A DNA stretch of 12,581 nucleotides from JASHVB01 sp049522565 (GCA_049522565.1 JBEKNT010000179.1:1-12581); one strand, 5' to 3'; positions 5,690-12,581 are shown, numbered from the stretch's first letter. Program-made: numbers and translations. Notes: a model not told the origin generated them from the letters alone.

Positions 5690-7354
5690 GTGCGGCTGAA
5701 CTGGGTGACCCCGCTCACGTTGCTGCTGTGTGGCGGGTTGGTGCTGTACCCGCTGGGTTTCCTGATCCTCGAATCGCTCAACACCGGCGACCCGTCGCAA
5801 TTTCCGCCGGACACGTTTGGGCTCGACAACTACCTCGACCTGATCAGCGATGCGCATGTGCTGGCGAATACCGGGCTGGTCGCCAGCATCGCCAGCGTGC
5901 TGGCGGTGCTGTTCGGTTTCATCCAGGCCTGGATCCTGACGCGCACCAACATCCCCAGCCGCGACTTGCTCGAACGGCTGATGCAGTTGCCGTACTATAT
6001 GACGCCACTGATCGGCGCGCTGGCCTGGGGCGTGCTACTGGGGCCGAAGACCGGACTGGTCAACCAGGCCTGGCAGGTGATCGGTTTCGGCGGCGACCTG
6101 TTCGACATCTATTCGCCGTGGGGCATCGCCTGGGTGATGGCGCTGTTCGAAGGCACCGTCGCCTTTGTGATGATCGCCGCGGCGATGAAGTCGATGGACC
6201 CGTCGCTGGAGGAAAGTTCGCGCGTGCTGGGCGCCGGCAAGCTGCGCACCGCATTGCGCGTGACGCTGCCGCTGGTGGCGCCCGGCGTGCTCAGCGCGAC
6301 GGTGTTCGTCTTCGCGGAAATGCTCGGCTCGTTCGCCGCCGCCTTCGTGCTTGGCATCCCCGGACGATTCTACGTGGTGACGACAGCGATCTGGGAGGCG
6401 ACGCTGTCCTTCCCGCCGGACTATGGCCGCGCCGCGGCGCTGGGACTTTCTCTATTTGGCGCCATGTTGGTGACGCTCGGAATCGCGCGGGTGATCCTGC
6501 GCCGCGGCAGCTACGCGACGGTCACCGGCAAGGGGTTCCGCCCGCGCGGCATCGATGTGGGACGCTGGCGCTGGCCGTTGCAGGGCATCGCCTGGGGCTA
6601 CATCGTCGTCGCGGTGTTCCTGCCGTTGGCCGCGCTCTTGCTCACCTCGTTCGAGCGCTTCGCCACGGTGGTTCTGCTGCAGGCGCGGTTCACTCTCGCG
6701 AACTATCAGATGGCGTTGCAGATGGGCTCGCTGGCACCGGCGTTCGGCAATTCGCTGATCCTGGGCGTGTCCGTCGCCAGCGTCGGCGTGCCGGTGATCG
6801 GCGTGCTGGCCTGGATCATCTATCGCTCGCGCACGCCGGGACGCGGCGCCATGGAATTCGTCATCATGGTGCCGCAGGCGGTGCCTCGGCTGGTGTTCGG
6901 GTTGGGACTGCTGTGGGCGTGGATCAACATTCCGATTCCGATCTATGGCACGTTATGGCTGCTGGGGCTGGCGTATTTCACCGTGTTCCTGCCGTTGGGA
7001 TTGCGCACCATCGCGGGTGTCGTGTTGCAGGTTGACCGCAGCCTGGAGGAATGCGCGCGGGTCTGCGGCGCATCCTGGGGCCACCAGATGCGCACGGTCA
7101 GCCTGCCGCTGCTGCGGCCTGGACTGGCCGCCGCCTGGCTGCTGATCTTCATCGCCAGCGTGCGCGAGCTGGGTGTGTCGATCTTCCTGATGGGGCCGAA
7201 TTCGAAGGTCATCGCGCCGGCGATTGTCAATTCCTGGCTGTCATCCAGTTCCGAACTATCGGCGGCGATGGCGCTGTTGCAGACGGCGATGGTCTTCGTC
7301 GCGGTGGCCGTGCTGTTCCGCGCCGCACGCAGCATTTCGAGGGCGGTACTATGA
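5690..7354 (+). CDS. FbpB-type ABC permease with two fused channel domains
   Basis: Inner-membrane permease of a binding-protein-dependent importer, 554 residues, with two MetI-type channel domains in one chain as in FbpB/AfuB ferric-iron systems. Each half has an EAA loop for the ATPase: LEESSRVLGAGKLRTALRVT (173-192) and LEECARVCGASWGHQMRTVS (452-471). The matching LPLVAPGV and LPLLRPGL follow each one. The first domain spans about 1-275 and the second about 296-547, joined by a basic linker. GTG 5690 follows a strong Shine-Dalgarno (GGGGGGAGAAG). The stop overlaps the ATPase start as ATGA. Fused permeases occur in iron(III), thiamine, 2-aminoethylphosphonate and related importers. With no binding protein beside it, the substrate cannot be called. 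Confidence 0.88.
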   Translation: MRLNWVTPLTLLLCGGLVLYPLGFLILESLNTGDPSQFPPDTFGLDNYLDLISDAHVLANTGLVASIASVLAVLFGFIQAWILTRTNIPSRDLLERLMQLPYYMTPLIGALAWGVLLGPKTGLVNQAWQVIGFGGDLFDIYSPWGIAWVMALFEGTVAFVMIAAAMKSMDPSLEESSRVLGAGKLRTALRVTLPLVAPGVLSATVFVFAEMLGSFAAAFVLGIPGRFYVVTTAIWEATLSFPPDYGRAAALGLSLFGAMLVTLGIARVILRRGSYATVTGKGFRPRGIDVGRWRWPLQGIAWGYIVVAVFLPLAALLLTSFERFATVVLLQARFTLANYQMALQMGSLAPAFGNSLILGVSVASVGVPVIGVLAWIIYRSRTPGRGAMEFVIMVPQAVPRLVFGLGLLWAWINIPIPIYGTLWLLGLAYFTVFLPLGLRTIAGVVLQVDRSLEECARVCGASWGHQMRTVSLPLLRPGLAAAWLLIFIASVRELGVSIFLMGPNSKVIAPAIVNSWLSSSSELSAAMALLQTAMVFVAVAVLFRAARSISRAVL

Positions 7355-8439
7355 GCGCCACCGCGGGTCCGCGCATCGAGGTGCGCGACCTGGTGGTGCG
7401 CTATGGCGACGTTACCGCGGTGGAGGGCGTTTCGTTCGACATCGCCGCGGGCGAACTGGTGACGCTGCTGGGGCCATCGGGCTGCGGCAAGACCACGACC
7501 TTGCGCGCGATCGCCGGGCTGGAGACGCCGTCGAGCGGGGTGATCCGGTTGAACGGCGAGACGGTGTTCGCCGCGGCGGAGCGGCGCAACGTGCCGTCGG
7601 AAAAGCGCGGCGTGTCGATGGTATTCCAGTCCTATGCCATCTGGCCGCACATGACGGTGTTCGAAAACGTCGCCTACGGACTGCGCGTACGCAAATTGCC
7701 GGAGAAAGAGATAGAGCAGAGCGTGATGCGCGTGCTGGATCTGGTGCAGATGCGAGGGTATGCGGAGCGGGGGGCGTCGAAACTGTCCGGCGGACAGCAG
7801 CAACGCGTCGCGGTGGCACGTGCGATCGCGTTCTCACCGAACGTTCTGCTGTTCGACGAACCGCTGTCGAATCTCGACGCGCGGCTGCGCGCGGAAATGC
7901 GTGTGGAGCTGCGCGAGTTGCAGCGGCGGCTGGACATCACCTCGGTTTACGTGACGCATGACCAGGAGGAGGCGCTGGCGATCTCCGACCGGGTGATCGT
8001 GATGAACGGCGGGCTCATCGAACAGATCGGGACGCCGGAGGAAATCTACAACCAGCCGCGCTGCCGCTTCGTTGCCGACTTCGTCGGTTCGACCAACATC
8101 ATTAACGGCACGCTGCGCGGCGCGGGCAGCGGCCCGACGACAGCGCTCTTCGAAGCCGCCGGCGGGGTGACGTTGCAGGTGGCGCTGCCGGAAACAGTGC
8201 GCGGCGACGAGACGATCGTTGCGCTGCGATCCTCCTACATCCACCTGGGCCACGCGTCCGGCGCGGTGAACGCAGTCACCGGCACGATCCATCGCCGCAT
8301 GTTCCACGGCGATTTCATTCAGTACGTGGTGGACTGGCCGGCGGGGCAGTTGCTGGTGCGGCGGCCGCCGACCGAACTGTTCGATGAGGGAAGCGAGGTG
8401 ACGATCTCCTTCGCGCCGGTGCATTGCGTGCTGCTGTGA
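7351..8439 (+). CDS. PotA/FbpC-type ABC importer ATPase with TOBE domain
   Basis: Cytoplasmic ATPase partner of the fused permease, 362 residues. Motifs: Walker A GPSGCGKT (41-48), Q-loop Q93, signature LSGGQQQR (145-152), Walker B VLLFDE (165-170), D-loop NLD (174-176) and H-loop H203. About 130 C-terminal residues after DFVGSTNIINGTL form the TOBE-type regulatory domain of the PotA/UgpC/FbpC group. ATG 7351 overlaps the permease stop (ATGA), so translation is coupled. Iron, polyamine and 2-aminoethylphosphonate importers all use this ATPase type, so automatic names such as 'Fe3+ ATPase' should be taken lightly. The region at about 7401-7837 also has antisense open frames, which are shadows. 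Confidence 0.92.
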   Translation: MSATAGPRIEVRDLVVRYGDVTAVEGVSFDIAAGELVTLLGPSGCGKTTTLRAIAGLETPSSGVIRLNGETVFAAAERRNVPSEKRGVSMVFQSYAIWPHMTVFENVAYGLRVRKLPEKEIEQSVMRVLDLVQMRGYAERGASKLSGGQQQRVAVARAIAFSPNVLLFDEPLSNLDARLRAEMRVELRELQRRLDITSVYVTHDQEEALAISDRVIVMNGGLIEQIGTPEEIYNQPRCRFVADFVGSTNIINGTLRGAGSGPTTALFEAAGGVTLQVALPETVRGDETIVALRSSYIHLGHASGAVNAVTGTIHRRMFHGDFIQYVVDWPAGQLLVRRPPTELFDEGSEVTISFAPVHCVLL

Positions 8440-8458
8440 ATCGGAATTGGAATTGTCG

Positions 8459-8476
8459 CCCTCCCTTGCGGGAGGG
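8459..8476. repeat. G/C hairpin before mug, copy 4
   Basis: CCCTCCC (8459-8465), a TTGC loop, then GGGAGGG (8470-8476): a 7-bp perfect stem followed by GG and a run of six A. It begins 20 bp after the ATPase stop and ends 26 bp before the mug ATG. The TTGC loop is the same as in the phnD-phnC hairpin. On the minus strand it would be followed by no U-run; on the plus strand it is followed by A, so it is not a canonical terminator for the ATPase gene. Confidence 0.5.
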
Positions 8477-8501
8477 GGAAAAAAGTCGAAAGCCCCCTCA
8501 C

Positions 8502-9149
8502 ATGTCGCGACCCACTGAGCACACCCTCCCCGACCTCCTGCGCAACGGGCTCGACCTGGTCTTCGTCGGCATCAATCCCTCGGTGTTTTCGGCAGCGCAA
8601 GGGCACTACTTCGCGCGCAAGAGCAATCGATTCTGGCCATGCTTTTCGCGCTCGGTACTTAGCCAGCCGGTCCGTCGCACGCTCGGCATCGAACGACTGG
8701 AACCGCACCACGATGTGCTCCTGCCCGCGCATGGGATCGGATTCACCGACGTGGTCAAGCGTCCCACCGCGAAAGCCGCGGAACTCGGACGCGAGGAGTT
8801 TGCCGCGGGCGCCGCAGCGCTGGTTGCCAAGCTCGAACGTTACCAACCACGCGTCGCGTGCTTCCAGGGCATGATGGGCTACCGACCCTTCGCCACCATG
8901 CTCCAAGCGACCGAGCGCAGCCCCGCCCTCGGCGTGCAAACCTTGGCCCTCGGCCGCACGCAGGTGTTCGTCGTGCCGAGCCCCAGCCCGGCCAATGCGC
9001 ATTTCACCCCGGCGCAGCAGACGGAATGGTACGACCGTCTGGCGGCGTATCTTCAAATAACGTCACGCAACAGCGCCACCGACTTGCGCACGCCGTCCAG
9101 CGGCGGCAGCAGCAGATCCTCATGCTCGATCGACAGCACATCGTCGTAG
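8502..9149 (+). CDS. mug: Mug/TDG-type mismatch-specific uracil/thymine DNA glycosylase
   Basis: Base-excision repair enzyme that removes U or T (and some ethenobases) from mispairs with G. The uracil-glycosylase fold is shown by FVGINPS (21-27), whose N25 matches the catalytic Asn of Mug and TDG. GHYFARKSNRFWP (34-46) follows, and then PSPSPANAHF (159-168), the second active-site motif that inserts into DNA. E. coli Mug reads GINPG, so Ser at 27 is a mild departure. The core ends near WYDRLAAYL (176-184). The last 30 residues are Ser/Arg-rich and are encoded antisense to the neighbouring isomerase gene, so they are probably a run-on tail. ATG 8502 fits the family but has no Shine-Dalgarno; GTG 8436 (GTGA with the ATPase stop) is an alternative that would translate the hairpin. 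Confidence 0.85.
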   Translation: MSRPTEHTLPDLLRNGLDLVFVGINPSVFSAAQGHYFARKSNRFWPCFSRSVLSQPVRRTLGIERLEPHHDVLLPAHGIGFTDVVKRPTAKAAELGREEFAAGAAALVAKLERYQPRVACFQGMMGYRPFATMLQATERSPALGVQTLALGRTQVFVVPSPSPANAHFTPAQQTEWYDRLAAYLQITSRNSATDLRTPSSGGSSRSSCSIDSTSS

Positions 9150-9979
9150 CCGACCATGCGCAACAGAGCACAAAACTCCTTCCACCACAGCACGTCATGG
9201 CCGTAGCCGAGGGTTACGTAACTCCATGACCGCTCGCGCAGCCGGTCCACCGGTTTGGTATCGATCCGGCTGTTGATGCCGCTGGTCACCGGATCGATGC
9301 GTGTGTCCTTGGCATGCACGTGATAGATCGCGTCGCCCAACGCTCGCGTGGCGGCCAGCGGATCGGCGCCCATCCAGAACAGATGACTCGGATCGAAATT
9401 GGCGCCGACCGTCGGTCCAACCGCCTCGCGCAGGCGCGACAGCGTCTCCACGTTGTAGACGTTCTGCTGGCCGTGCAACTCGATACACAGTTGCGTCACC
9501 CCGGCCGACTGCGCCTCAGCGACCAGGCCGCGCCAATACGGAATCACCACCTCGTCCCATTGCCATTGCAGCACCCGCGTGGCTTCGGGCGGCCAGGCGG
9601 TGGTGATCCAGTTGGCATTCGCATCGCCCGGGCCGCCCGGACAGCCCGACATCATCACCACGCGCGATACGCCGAGCAGACCTGCCAGGCGGATCGTCTG
9701 CGAGGTAACCTGCCGATGCTGCCTGCCGCTTTCCCCGGGATGCAGCGGATTGCCGGAACAGTTCAGCGCACTGATGCCAAGCCCGCAGTCGCGCACCGCC
9801 GCGACCAAATCATGCCGCGCGTGCGTGTCTTCCAGCAGGGCGCCGACATTGACGTGCGGGGCACTGGACCAGTTGCCGCAGCAGAACTCCAGCGTCTCGA
9901 TGCCGAGATCCGCCGCTGCCGCCAGCATCCGATCGAGCGGCAACGTGCCGAGACTGTCGGTCACCAGGCCGATGCGCAT
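9053..9979 (-). CDS. Xylose-isomerase-like TIM-barrel sugar/keto-cyclitol isomerase or epimerase
   Basis: A 308-residue enzyme of the sugar phosphate isomerase/epimerase (AP endonuclease 2) fold, beginning MRIGLVTDSLGTLPLDRML. The expected metal ligands are visible: E167 in CIELHGQ, D196 and H199 in NFDPSHLFW, H222 in HVHAKD and E285 in SIEHED. CPGGPGD (113-119) is typical of a subgroup often found beside Gfo/Idh/MocA dehydrogenases. ATG 9979 has a strong Shine-Dalgarno (AAAGGAG). It follows the dehydrogenase gene by 13 bp, so they form one operon. It does not look like IolE or IolB. IolI-like inosose isomerisation, epimerisation of a 3-keto sugar, or another step are all possible; the exact reaction is unknown. 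Its 3' end overlaps mug by 97 bp. Confidence 0.85.
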   Translation of the reverse strand: MRIGLVTDSLGTLPLDRMLAAAADLGIETLEFCCGNWSSAPHVNVGALLEDTHARHDLVAAVRDCGLGISALNCSGNPLHPGESGRQHRQVTSQTIRLAGLLGVSRVVMMSGCPGGPGDANANWITTAWPPEATRVLQWQWDEVVIPYWRGLVAEAQSAGVTQLCIELHGQQNVYNVETLSRLREAVGPTVGANFDPSHLFWMGADPLAATRALGDAIYHVHAKDTRIDPVTSGINSRIDTKPVDRLRERSWSYVTLGYGHDVLWWKEFCALLRMVGYDDVLSIEHEDLLLPPLDGVRKSVALLRDVI

Positions 9980-9992
9980 GATCGTCGCTCCT

Positions 9993-10973
9993 TTACGCCA
10001 GACGGATGGTAGCGCCGGTGCGCGCGGACTCGGTCGCCGCATCGGCCAGCAACAGGGCACGCAGCCCGTCATCGCCATTGGGCAGCGGCGCGGCACCGTG
10101 CGCCACGGCGGCGATGAACGCGTCGAGCTCCGCGCGATAGGCCGCGGCGTAGCGCTCCAGGAAGAACGGCAACGCCGGATCGCTAACGAAACCATCCGCG
10201 TTCGCCAGTTCCACCGTGGTCGCGGTGACGTTGCCGGCGCGCAACAGGCCCTTGGCGCCGTGCGCCTCGATACGTTGATCGTAGCCGTAGGTCGCGCGGC
10301 GCGAGTTGGAAATCTGGCACAGCTTGCCGCTGGCGGTGCGCAGCGTCACCACCGCGGTGTCCACGTCGCCGGCCGCGCCGATCGCCGCGTCCACCAGGCA
10401 GGACGCGGCGGCATGCAACGCCACCGGCTCCTCGCCCAGCAGGAAGCGCGCCATGTCGAGATCGTGGATCATCATGTCGCGGAACAATCCGCCGGAGGTC
10501 GCGACATAGGCCGGGGGCGGCGGCGCCGGATCGCGGCTGATGATGGTCAGCAATTCCAGCGCGCCGATCTCGCCGCCGTCCAGCCGACGCTTCAGGGTGA
10601 GGAAATGCGGATCGAACCGACGGTTGAATCCCACCATCAATGCGACACCGGCGCGCTGCACCGCTTGCAGGCAGGCGCGCACGCGGTCGGCCGACAGATC
10701 GATCGGCTTTTCGCAAAAGATGGCACGCCCGGCCGCCGCGGCACGTTCAATGTAGTCGGCGTGGGTCGGCGTCGGCGAGGCGATCAGCACGGCCTCGGCC
10801 GCGAAGGCGGCATCCAGCGTCACCGCATGAGCGCCGCAGGAACCGGCCAGCGCCTCGGCTGCCGCCGCATCCACGTCCGCCACGCCGGTCAGGTGCGCGG
10901 CAGGATTCGCGGCGATGTTGGCGGCATGGATCCGGCCGATCCGCCCGGCGCCGATCACGGCAATGCTCAGCAT
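9993..10973 (-). CDS. iolG: Inositol 2-dehydrogenase-like Gfo/Idh/MocA oxidoreductase
   Basis: A 326-residue cytosolic NAD(P)-dependent dehydrogenase. It has the Rossmann motif GAGRIG (8-13), the acidic cofactor-binding D33 after the second strand, and FCEKPIDL (86-93). GGLFRDMMIHDLDMARFLLG (161-180) follows. K89, D166 and H170 line up with the catalytic Lys-Asp-His of Bacillus IolG (spacing of 4 between Asp and His kept). FNRRFD (116-121) is also typical of inositol dehydrogenases. The divergent iolD strongly supports a cyclitol substrate such as myo-inositol or scyllo-inositol. ATG 10973 is set by the family N-terminus and has AGGGGAT upstream. It is the first gene of a two-gene minus-strand operon. 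The symbol is by similarity and context; other polyols remain possible. Confidence 0.8.
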   Translation of the reverse strand: MLSIAVIGAGRIGRIHAANIAANPAAHLTGVADVDAAAAEALAGSCGAHAVTLDAAFAAEAVLIASPTPTHADYIERAAAAGRAIFCEKPIDLSADRVRACLQAVQRAGVALMVGFNRRFDPHFLTLKRRLDGGEIGALELLTIISRDPAPPPPAYVATSGGLFRDMMIHDLDMARFLLGEEPVALHAAASCLVDAAIGAAGDVDTAVVTLRTASGKLCQISNSRRATYGYDQRIEAHGAKGLLRAGNVTATTVELANADGFVSDPALPFFLERYAAAYRAELDAFIAAVAHGAAPLPNGDDGLRALLLADAATESARTGATIRLA

Positions 10974-11054
10974 GGCAAATCCCCTGCGCTTCCCGGCCTT
11001 CTTGTCATGATAGGTTGCCGCGTCAAGCGCCCGGGGCATGTCCCGAACGTGACC

Positions 11055-11158
11055 GTCATGGCCGGACTCGACCAGGCCAGCTTCGCCCAACGAGCGGACC
11101 GCCGCTATTGCGTCCCGATCATTCGTGCGTAGATGGCCCGGTCACGCCCGGAAATGAC
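11055..11158. repeat. Short palindromic (MITE-like) element in the iolG-iolD promoter region
   Basis: The left end (11055-11081, starting GTCATGGCCGGACTCGACC) and the reverse complement of the right end (11132-11158, starting GTCATTTCCGGGCGTGACC) agree at 20 of 27 positions. The ends enclose 50 bp without coding potential, for a total of 104 bp. The pattern GTCATGGCCGGG-TTGACC-GGCCAT at the ends of a small non-coding unit is like intergenic palindromic repeats common in high-GC alphaproteobacteria; that link is from memory. The element occupies nearly half of the 225-bp shared upstream region of iolG and iolD, so it may carry or displace promoter sequences, or fold into a long RNA hairpin in either leader. 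Confidence 0.6.
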
Positions 11159-11198
11159 ACAAGGGTCAAGCCGGCACGACCATATAGGGACGATCACC

Positions 11199-12581
11199 AT
11201 GGGCACGCTCCGACTGACCATGGCGCAAGCACTGGTGCGCTATCTTGCCGCGCAGCATGTCGAGATCGACGGCGCGCGCACGCAATTGTTCGCCGGCGTA
11301 TGGGCGATCTTCGGGCACGGCAATGTCGCCGGCCTGGGCGAGGCACTGGCGGCGCAGCGTGCCGAACTGCCGACCTATCGCGCGCATAACGAACAGGCGA
11401 TGGCGCTGGCGGCGATCGGCTTCGCCAAGGCGATGCGCCGACGGCGCATGATGGCCTGCACATCGTCGATCGGTCCGGGCGCCACCAACATGGTCACCGC
11501 CGCCGCCGTGGCGCATGTCGACCGACTGCCGGTGCTGCTGCTACCGGGCGACGTGTTCGCCTCGCGCCGGCCCGATCCGGTGCTGCAACAGGTGGAGCAA
11601 TTCGCCGACGGCACCGTCTCCGCCAATGACTGCTTCCAACCGGTGTCGCGCTACTTCGATCGCATCACGCGGCCGGAACAGATCCTCACCGCGCTGCCGC
11701 GCGCCGTGTCGGTGCTGACCGATCCGGCGGAATGCGGGCCGGTCACGCTCGCGCTGTGCCAGGACGTGCAGGCCGAGGCGTTCGGGTATCCCGCAACATT
11801 CTTCGCGCCACGCACCTGGCACATCCGCCGCCCGCGCCCGGACGGCGCCGAACTGGCCGAGGCCGCCGCCACGCTGCGCACCGCCAAGGCGCCGCTGATC
11901 ATCGCCGGCGGCGGCGTGCACTATGCCGACGCGACCGCCACGCTGGATCGTTTCGCGTCCGCGCACGCCATCCCGGTCGCGGAAACCCAGGCCGGCAAAA
12001 GCGCGCTGCCACACGACCACGCATGCAATCTCGGCGCGATCGGCGTCACCGGCACGTCCGCGGCAAACCAGGCAGCGACCGACGCAGACGTGATCCTCGC
12101 CGTCGGCACCAGGCTGCAGGATTTTACCACCGGTTCCTGGTCCTTGTTCCGCAACCCGGCGCGGCGCTTCATCGCGCTGAACGTGCAGGCATTCGACGCC
12201 GGCAAGCGCCACATGCTGCCGCTGGTCGCCGATGCGCGGGAAGGCCTCGCCGCGTTGCACACGGCGCTGGCCGATTATCGCGCACCGCAGCCGTGGCAAG
12301 ACCGTTCCCGCGCGGCGATGCAGGCATGGCACAGCGAAGCGCAGGCGGTCACCGCGCCATCCAACGCCGCACTGCCGTCGGATGCGCAGGTGATCGGTGC
12401 GGTGCAGCGTGTCGCGCCACGCGACGCCATCGTGGTCTGCGCCGCCGGCGGTCTGCCGGGCGAGCTGCACAAGCTGTGGGAGGCGCCGCAGGTCGGCACC
12501 TATCACCTGGAATACGGCTATTCCTGCATGGGCTACGAAATCGCCGGCGGACTCGGTGTGAAGCTGGCGCGGCCGGAGCAT
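11199..12581 (+). CDS. iolD: IolD: trihydroxycyclohexane-1,2-dione hydrolase (partial, 3' end outside window)
   Basis: A thiamine-diphosphate enzyme that hydrolytically opens the ring of 3D-(3,5/4)-trihydroxycyclohexane-1,2-dione to 5-deoxyglucuronic acid in myo-inositol catabolism. The 461 visible residues of roughly 620-640 follow Bacillus IolD closely. LRLTMAQALVRYL starts it; GVWAIFGHGNVAGLG (33-47) and HNEQ with the cofactor-activating E65 come next. Further matches are SIGPGATNMVTAA, QPVSRYFDRITRPEQIL, AETQAGKSALP and, near the edge, TYHLEYGYSCMGYE. The ThDP/Mg GDG motif lies beyond the window, so completeness cannot be judged. ATG 11199 is preceded by AGGGA at a good distance. It is divergent from iolG across 225 bp. 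Identity is secure; iolB, iolC and iolE are not in view. Confidence 0.93.
   Translation, partial: MGTLRLTMAQALVRYLAAQHVEIDGARTQLFAGVWAIFGHGNVAGLGEALAAQRAELPTYRAHNEQAMALAAIGFAKAMRRRRMMACTSSIGPGATNMVTAAAVAHVDRLPVLLLPGDVFASRRPDPVLQQVEQFADGTVSANDCFQPVSRYFDRITRPEQILTALPRAVSVLTDPAECGPVTLALCQDVQAEAFGYPATFFAPRTWHIRRPRPDGAELAEAAATLRTAKAPLIIAGGGVHYADATATLDRFASAHAIPVAETQAGKSALPHDHACNLGAIGVTGTSAANQAATDADVILAVGTRLQDFTTGSWSLFRNPARRFIALNVQAFDAGKRHMLPLVADAREGLAALHTALADYRAPQPWQDRSRAAMQAWHSEAQAVTAPSNAALPSDAQVIGAVQRVAPRDAIVVCAAGGLPGELHKLWEAPQVGTYHLEYGYSCMGYEIAGGLGVKLARPEH

Noticed and set aside
4167..5699. 510-codon plus-strand open frame opposite the DUF2189 gene
   Set aside because: Composition is His/Arg/Gln/Asp-rich with no hydrophobic core, the typical antisense of a membrane protein; the minus strand has a strong Shine-Dalgarno and a family match.
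5102..5857. 251-codon minus-strand open frame over the 101-residue gene and permease start
   Set aside because: Arg/Pro/Ser-rich shadow, no ribosome site, and it overlaps the clearly real permease.
5626..7035. 469-codon plus-strand open frame in another frame of the permease
   Set aside because: Out of frame with both EAA loops and low-complexity Arg/Gly/Ala; an alternate-frame shadow.
10974..11054. Promoter for iolG using TATCAT and TTGACG on the minus strand
   Set aside because: The two hexamers are only 8 bp apart, too close for a sigma-70 promoter, and no other -35 fits either one.
9579..11132. 517-codon plus-strand open frame opposite the isomerase and iolG
   Set aside because: Both minus-strand genes have catalytic residues and ribosome sites; the plus-strand frame is Arg/Gln/His-rich without a domain.
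11182..11190. TATAGG considered as a -10 box for iolD
   Set aside because: It ends only 11 bp before the ATG and overlaps the ribosome site, so a transcript from it would lack one; no matching -35 at 17 bp.
11541..12581. 346-codon minus-strand open frame opposite iolD
   Set aside because: iolD is continuous with strong family similarity through the window edge; the antisense frame has no recognisable domain.

Overview
The window is GC-rich DNA with strongly GC-biased third codon positions. Its genes resemble those of a high-GC alphaproteobacterium, most likely Rhodospirillales/Acetobacteraceae. That is an inference from protein style, the GTGA/ATGA operon junctions and the intergenic palindromes; there is no rRNA or other marker to settle it. 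Gene density is normal, and the content is mostly transport, carbon catabolism and housekeeping. I see no CRISPR array, phage, transposase, tRNA or rRNA.

Layout. (1) Positions 1-220 hold G-tracts and a G/C hairpin, with no convincing gene. (2) epmA (EF-P lysine ligase) lies on the minus strand at 221-1210. It is preceded by a 49-codon frame resembling the N-terminus of a protein-L-isoaspartate methyltransferase, joined to it by a GTGA overlap. (3) A phnD-phnC-phnE phosphonate/phosphite-type ABC importer runs on the plus strand at 1598-4136, with a Pho-box-like triple heptamer upstream and a strong hairpin between phnD and phnC. (4) A convergent DUF2189 membrane protein (4173-5030, minus) is separated from phnE by a perfect hairpin. 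(5) An unrecognised 101-residue protein (5278-5583) is followed by a two-gene ABC cassette at 5690-8439: a fused double-domain permease of FbpB type and a PotA/FbpC-type ATPase. No substrate-binding protein is present. (6) A Mug/TDG-type DNA glycosylase (8502-9149) overlaps its convergent neighbour tail to tail. (7) An inositol-type catabolic locus follows. A xylose-isomerase-like TIM-barrel enzyme and an inositol 2-dehydrogenase-like oxidoreductase are on the minus strand (9053-10973). iolD is divergent at 11199 and runs off the window end. Their 225-bp shared promoter region holds a roughly 104-bp element with imperfect 27-bp terminal inverted repeats.

How the genes work together. The PhnCDE importer would bring an organophosphorus compound or phosphite into the cell, probably under phosphate control. 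No C-P lyase, phosphonatase or phosphite dehydrogenase gene is nearby, so the substrate is open. The inositol genes would oxidise a cyclitol to its ketone (IolG) and open the ring of the trione further on (IolD). The TIM-barrel enzyme probably isomerises or epimerises a keto-cyclitol or sugar. The most unusual features are at junctions rather than in genes. G/C-rich hairpins of one style occur at four places. At two of them (phnC and mug) the hairpin lies between a plausible upstream start codon and the conserved start, so it may be translated. I did not find a clearly new multi-gene system.
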